Assembly (NCBI GenBank): GCA_964644025.1
Contig: CAZXVW010000174.1
Span: 1 to 9,277, forward strand
Length of the DNA: 9,277 bases
Direction of reading: 5' to 3'
DNA from: CAZXVW01 sp964644025
GTDB lineage: Bacteria > Acidobacteriota > Terriglobia > Bryobacterales > Bryobacteraceae
A program made the position numbers and the translations under genes. Every line of letters begins with the position of its first letter. Positions within the stretch are counted from its first letter, which is position 1. Below are positions 6,069 to 9,277 of the stretch, piece after piece. The notes beneath the pieces are model-generated. The model saw nothing but the letters and a program-made list of their open reading frames with translations, was not told where the DNA came from and did not search any database.

Positions 6069-7442
6069 ATGCGCAATTACTCGTTTCTCACACTCGTAAT
6101 TTCATTCATTATTTTCTTCTGCCGCCCGCTGGCCGCCGCACCGGCCGCCGCGGGTGCCGCCCTGTCACCGCCGAACGTCGTCATCATCCTCGCCGACGAC
6201 CTTGGCTACGGCGACCTGTCCAGCTACGGCGCCCGGGACCTCAGGTCCCCGCATATCGACGCGCTGGTCGCCGCCGGTATGCGGTTTGACAATTTCTACG
6301 CGAATTGCCCGGTCTGCTCTCCAGACCGGGCCGCGTTGCTTACGGGCAAGTATCCGGATCGCGCCGGTGTGCCCGGCGTAATCCGCACACACCCGAGCGA
6401 TAGCTGGGGATACCTGTCCCAAAGCGCCGTCCTGTTACCGCAGACGTTGAAGCGGGCCGGTTACGATTCAGCCATCGTCGGGAAATGGCATCTCGGCCTG
6501 GAGCCCCCAAACATCCCGACCAGGCGGGGCTTTGATCACTTCCACGGTTTCCTCGGCGACATGATGGACGACTACTACACTCACCGGCGTCACGGGATCA
6601 ACTACATGCGGCTGGATGAGGCGGCGATCGACCCGGAAGGCCATGCCACCGACCTGTTTACCCGGTGGGCGATCGACTATTTGAAGGCCCGGCGGCAGGA
6701 TGGCAAGAGGTTCTTCCTTTACCTTGCTTACAATGCGCCGCACGCTCCCATCCAGCCACCGGCCGAGTGGCTGGCCCGGGTCCGGCGACGAGAGCCCGGC
6801 ATCAGTGAACGGCGCGCCAGGTTGGTGGCCCTCATCGAACATATGGATGCCGGCGTCGGCCAGGTGATCGAAGCGCTCAAGGCCAACGGGCAATACGAGC
6901 ACACCCTGATCATCTTCACCAGCGATAACGGCGGCCAATTGAGTGCCGGCGCCAACAACGGGCCTCTGCGCGGCGGCAAACAGGACATGTATGAAGGTGG
7001 CATCCGGGTGCCCATGTGCGCCGTCTGGCCGGGGCATATCGAGCCGGGCTCCGGTACCAGCCGCGTCGCGCTCACTATGGATCTTTACCCCACCGTGTGC
7101 GAAGCTGCCGGCATCCGGCCGCCCTCCGGATTGGACGGAGTTTCCCTGCTGCCCTTGCTGCTGGGCAAGAACCCGCCGCCAGAGCAACGCGACCTGGTAT
7201 GGATGCGGCGGGAAGGGAACATGCGCTACCGCGGGCGGGATTATTACGCCCTCCGCCGCGGTGACTGGAAGCTCGTGCAGAACTCGCCGTTCGCCCCGTA
7301 TGAGCTCTACAATCTGCGCGCGGATCCCCGCGAGGAAAACGACCTTGCCCGGCGGGAGCCGAAAATCCTGGAGCAACTCGTACGCGCCCTGATGCTCCAT
7401 ATTCAGCGGGCCGGACGGGTTCCCTGGCAACCGCCCGGGTGA
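6069..7442 (+). CDS. Exported arylsulfatase-type sulfatase (formylglycine, Cys class)
   Basis: This 457-residue protein is a complete type I sulfatase that should hydrolyse sulfate esters after export. The signal peptide covers about 1-24 (MRNYSF, then a strongly hydrophobic core, then LAAAPA). The mature domain opens with 'NVVIILADDLGYGD', providing metal ligands Asp43/Asp44. The first sulfatase signature is CSPDRAALLTG, with Cys83 the residue expected to become formylglycine and Arg87 its partner; Asp replaces the common Ser before Arg, which the C-x-P-x-R core allows. The second signature is GYDSAIVGKWHLG (Lys139, His141). Then come NAPHAP (His225), TSDNGG (Asp286, Asn287) and 'GPLRGGK' (Lys304). 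The C-terminal subdomain ends with 'YELYNLRADPREENDLA'. All catalytic positions of the arylsulfatase A type are present, so it should be active if matured by a formylglycine-generating enzyme, which is not encoded here. It lies 39 nt after the VWFA gene and is probably co-transcribed. The substrate cannot be told from sequence. Confidence 0.95.
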   Translation: MRNYSFLTLVISFIIFFCRPLAAAPAAAGAALSPPNVVIILADDLGYGDLSSYGARDLRSPHIDALVAAGMRFDNFYANCPVCSPDRAALLTGKYPDRAGVPGVIRTHPSDSWGYLSQSAVLLPQTLKRAGYDSAIVGKWHLGLEPPNIPTRRGFDHFHGFLGDMMDDYYTHRRHGINYMRLDEAAIDPEGHATDLFTRWAIDYLKARRQDGKRFFLYLAYNAPHAPIQPPAEWLARVRRREPGISERRARLVALIEHMDAGVGQVIEALKANGQYEHTLIIFTSDNGGQLSAGANNGPLRGGKQDMYEGGIRVPMCAVWPGHIEPGSGTSRVALTMDLYPTVCEAAGIRPPSGLDGVSLLPLLLGKNPPPEQRDLVWMRREGNMRYRGRDYYALRRGDWKLVQNSPFAPYELYNLRADPREENDLARREPKILEQLVRALMLHIQRAGRVPWQPPG

Positions 7443-7491
7443 AGGAGTGCGCACCGGAGCGCGGGGCACCGGGATCATCCCCTGCAGTCGT

Positions 7492-7613
7492 CGGAGCCGG
7501 GTTTCTGACTCAGTGGCTCCGCAGAATCCTCTCTGCGGTGGGCGCGATCAAGCCGGCCGCTCCCGAAAGGGAGCCGGGCGAACAAGCCCAGCGGATCATC
7601 TTCCATTGATCCG
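7492..7613. terminator. Cluster of hairpins between convergent sulfatase genes; likely bidirectional 3' end region
   Basis: Four inverted repeats lie in the 212-bp gap between convergent genes: CGGAGCC (7492-7498) with GGCTCCG (7515-7521); CCGCAGA (7519-7525) with TCTGCGG (7532-7538); GCTCCC (7559-7564) with GGGAGC (7569-7574) around a GAAA tetraloop; and CGGATCA (7592-7598) with TGATCCG (7607-7613). The first two overlap and exclude each other. A 9-bp direct repeat, GGAGCCGGG, occurs at 7493 and 7570, allowing further alternative pairings. No T-tract follows any of them, so they are not classical intrinsic terminators. The location makes a role in transcription end or mRNA stability for both genes the simplest reading. 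Confidence 0.45.
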
Positions 7614-7654
7614 GGTCCCCGCCGGCTCTCTCGGACGAAGCCCGGCGAGTTGCT

Positions 7655-9058
7655 TTACTTGGCCTTCGCTCTGTTTGCTTTCTTGTTTTCCTGGAAGGCT
7701 TCCTGCGTGTCCAGGGCGGCACCGGAGTCCTTCTGCCCTCGCATCCAGCGATCCAGTTCCGCGCGCAACCGCTCTTTGACCTCGGTGAACCGGGGATCCC
7801 CGGCCAGGTTTATGGTTTCCAAGGCACCGTCGGATACCCGGTACAACTCCTCCGTTGGCCGGAGCATGTAGCGCGTCACCAGCCGCAGCGTGCGCGGACT
7901 GCTGGCGGAGTCCCACATCCAGGATGGCCAGTACTTGTTATGCGACGAGTGTTGCATCAGGTGCTTTTCGATGTAAAGGGACTCCGGCGTGAGGTTGCGG
8001 ATGTAGTGGAACTGGCGGGTTCGAATGGCGCGGATAGGGTAGCTGGGTCCCTCGGGGACGTTGTTGTGCATGTTGTAAACGTACTTCCGGTGTTCGGATT
8101 TCCGCCCCAGCAGGACACCCAGGAAGCTGCGGCCGTCGAAATGCCCCGCGGAGGGGTCGCCGCCGGCGGCCTCGATGAGGGTCGGCAGCACGTCGGCGTA
8201 CTGGATCAGCGCGTTCGTCTCGCTCGCCGGCTTGACCTTGCCCGGCCAACGCACGACGAAGCCGGTATGCACGCCCTGTTCCCAATTGGTCCACTTGCAG
8301 CCGGGGAACTGGGCGCCCTGTTCTGAGGTGAAAATCACCAGCGTGTTGCCGGCTTGCCCGGTTTCATCGAGCGCGGCCAGGATATCGCCCAATTGCTGAT
8401 CAAGAACTTCCAGCTCGGCCAGATAGCGGGTGAAGTCCTCGCGGGTTTCGGGCGTGTCGGCCAGGTATGGGGGCAGTTTCAGCCGCATCGGGTCGAAGTG
8501 GCTCGGATCACCGACTGTCCAGGGTACGTGGGGAACCACGAGTCCGATTACGAGGCAGAAAGGCTGCGACGGGTCGCGGCGAAGGAACCGTTTCATCTCT
8601 GTCACATCCCAATCCGCCGTCTCTTTGACGCAACCGCGTTCGAAGCCGCCGACCATCTCAAACGGGAATACCGCCCTGGGCCTCACATCAACCTTGCCCG
8701 CGATTCCCACCCGGTAGCCGAGCTTTTTCAAGTAGTGCACGATCGATTGGGTCCCCGGCTTCGCGTCTGAGTGGTTCCAGCAGGCGCCGCTGTCGAGCGG
8801 GTACAGGCCGGTGTAGAGTTCCGTGCGGCAAGGCGTGCACATCGACATGGCTACGTAGGCGGAGTTGAACCGCATACCTTGCGAGGCCAGCCGGTCGAGC
8901 TGCGGCATTTTTAGGTTCTGTCCGCCGTACAGCGGCAGGTCGCTGTAGGTGGCGTCGTCGCCAATGACGATGAGGATGTTGGGCGGTGCGGCATGGCAGA
9001 GGGCCGGAATCGCCCCCGCCAGAGCAACAATACAGAAAAGCATTCTCAGGTGACGCAT
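7655..9058 (-). CDS. Exported sulfatase resembling heparan N-sulfatase (sulfamidase, SGSH-like)
   Basis: This 467-residue product starts with a signal peptide (about 1-23, ending CHA-AP), then 'NILIVIGDD' (Asp34/Asp35). The maturation motif is CTPCRTELYTG, with Cys74 the expected formylglycine and Arg78 its partner. It follows human sulfamidase in layout: 'FPFE' after the GK motif, 'SYPIRAIRTRQFHYIRNL' versus the SYPMRSVQHRHFRLVHNL region, and an 'ELYRVSDGALETINLAGDPRF' end. In sulfamidase these surround an active site that removes N-sulfate from glucosamine. Lys122 and His177 are kept. Differences are Asp124 where sulfamidase has His (GKKH becomes GKVD), and Glu246-Gln247 in place of the metal-binding Asp-Asn (SDNG becomes SEQG); Lys255 takes the Arg282 place. 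The C-terminal tail is Lys-rich. A purine-rich AAGGA (complement of 9071-9075) precedes the ATG. It converges on the sulfatase at 6069-7442. I am sure of the superfamily and fairly sure of the SGSH-like branch, but not of the substrate. Confidence 0.93.
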   Translation of the reverse strand: MRHLRMLFCIVALAGAIPALCHAAPPNILIVIGDDATYSDLPLYGGQNLKMPQLDRLASQGMRFNSAYVAMSMCTPCRTELYTGLYPLDSGACWNHSDAKPGTQSIVHYLKKLGYRVGIAGKVDVRPRAVFPFEMVGGFERGCVKETADWDVTEMKRFLRRDPSQPFCLVIGLVVPHVPWTVGDPSHFDPMRLKLPPYLADTPETREDFTRYLAELEVLDQQLGDILAALDETGQAGNTLVIFTSEQGAQFPGCKWTNWEQGVHTGFVVRWPGKVKPASETNALIQYADVLPTLIEAAGGDPSAGHFDGRSFLGVLLGRKSEHRKYVYNMHNNVPEGPSYPIRAIRTRQFHYIRNLTPESLYIEKHLMQHSSHNKYWPSWMWDSASSPRTLRLVTRYMLRPTEELYRVSDGALETINLAGDPRFTEVKERLRAELDRWMRGQKDSGAALDTQEAFQENKKANRAKAK

Positions 9059-9102
9059 TGCTTCACTCTTTCCTTCTGCGGATGTACAAAACCCTATGTA
9101 AC

Positions 9103-9130
9103 GCTATCGAAGGCGGTGACCGGTTGTCAA
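9103..9130 (-). promoter_or_regulatory. Weak candidate promoter for the minus-strand sulfatase
   Basis: On the minus strand a perfect TTGACA -35 occurs at 9130-9125, followed after 16 nt by GATAGC (9108-9103), which matches only three of six -10 bases. Transcription would start about 35-40 nt upstream of the ATG at 9058. The -35 is convincing but the -10 is poor, so the call is tentative. I see nothing else supportable in the remaining 9131-9277. Confidence 0.33.
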
Positions 9131-9277
9131 AGCGGTCCAGCCCGTAATCCGTCCGTATGGGGCCCAGAGGCGGCGGAAGCGGCGGGGGGGCTCCGACCCG
9201 GAGCGCGAGTTTCCCGGACACTGATCCGGTTGGCGGAAAGGCGGGTCCGGTAACTGTCCTGTTTTCAGTGCCTCGTT

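Noticed and set aside
6468..7478. A 336-codon minus-strand frame opposite the plus-strand sulfatase
   Set aside because: It is a shadow frame without recognisable features; the sense frame has both sulfatase signatures.
9131..9277. Possible gene or element at the right end, including an 86-codon frame ending at 9253 and a small CCGGA/TCCGG repeat
   Set aside because: There is no ribosome binding site or recognisable protein; the frame runs through the start of the minus-strand sulfatase, and the 5-bp repeat is expected by chance in GC-rich DNA.

Overview
The window is GC-rich bacterial DNA, dense with genes, and looks like a chromosomal segment of an Acidobacteriota member, perhaps of the Bryobacterales/Solibacterales type. 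The main evidence is the protein at 4911-6029. It has the layout of the 'VWFA-related Acidobacterial domain' family: a beta-rich opener ending in an 'EDNVPQKI' type motif, then a MIDAS domain, then a C-terminal 'YVAGYYP' segment. The many exported sulfatases also fit that phylum, although Planctomycetota and Verrucomicrobiota are rich in them too. The lineage call is an inference.

Layout. (1) 2-772 (+): the C-terminal part of a sulfatase whose start lies before the window. (2) 949-3045 (+): an EF-G-like translational GTPase of the divergent EF-G2/TM_1651 type, starting at GTG behind a good ribosome binding site. (3) 3187-4794 (+): an MltD-like membrane-bound lytic transglycosylase lipoprotein with a LysM domain. 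(4) 4911-6029 (+): a secreted VWFA-domain protein. (5) 6069-7442 (+): a complete exported arylsulfatase-type enzyme of the formylglycine (Cys) class. (6) 7655-9058 (-): a convergent sulfatase resembling heparan N-sulfatase (sulfamidase, SGSH-like).

Regulation. Sigma-70-like promoters can be proposed before the transglycosylase (3099-3127) and the VWFA gene (4857-4886). Weaker ones precede the EF-G-like gene and the minus-strand sulfatase. The VWFA gene and the downstream sulfatase are 39 nt apart and probably share a transcript. The 212-bp convergent gap at 7443-7654 holds several inverted repeats, some mutually exclusive, and probably ends both transcripts. A 12-bp-stem inverted repeat (3059-3096) separates the EF-G-like gene from the transglycosylase promoter.

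How the genes work together. The three sulfatases are from different subclasses and probably belong to a larger set for desulfating exogenous sulfated glycans or other sulfate/sulfamate esters outside the cytoplasm. No glycoside hydrolase, SusC/D-like transporter or formylglycine-generating enzyme is visible here. The EF-G-like protein, transglycosylase and VWFA protein look like cell-maintenance or envelope genes lying between the sulfatases, not parts of one pathway. I found no RNA genes, CRISPR arrays, insertion sequences or phage genes. The last 219 bp (9059-9277) hold only the upstream region of the minus-strand sulfatase. I see no convincing wholly new system. The best second looks are the altered active site of the SGSH-like sulfatase and the structured intergenic regions.
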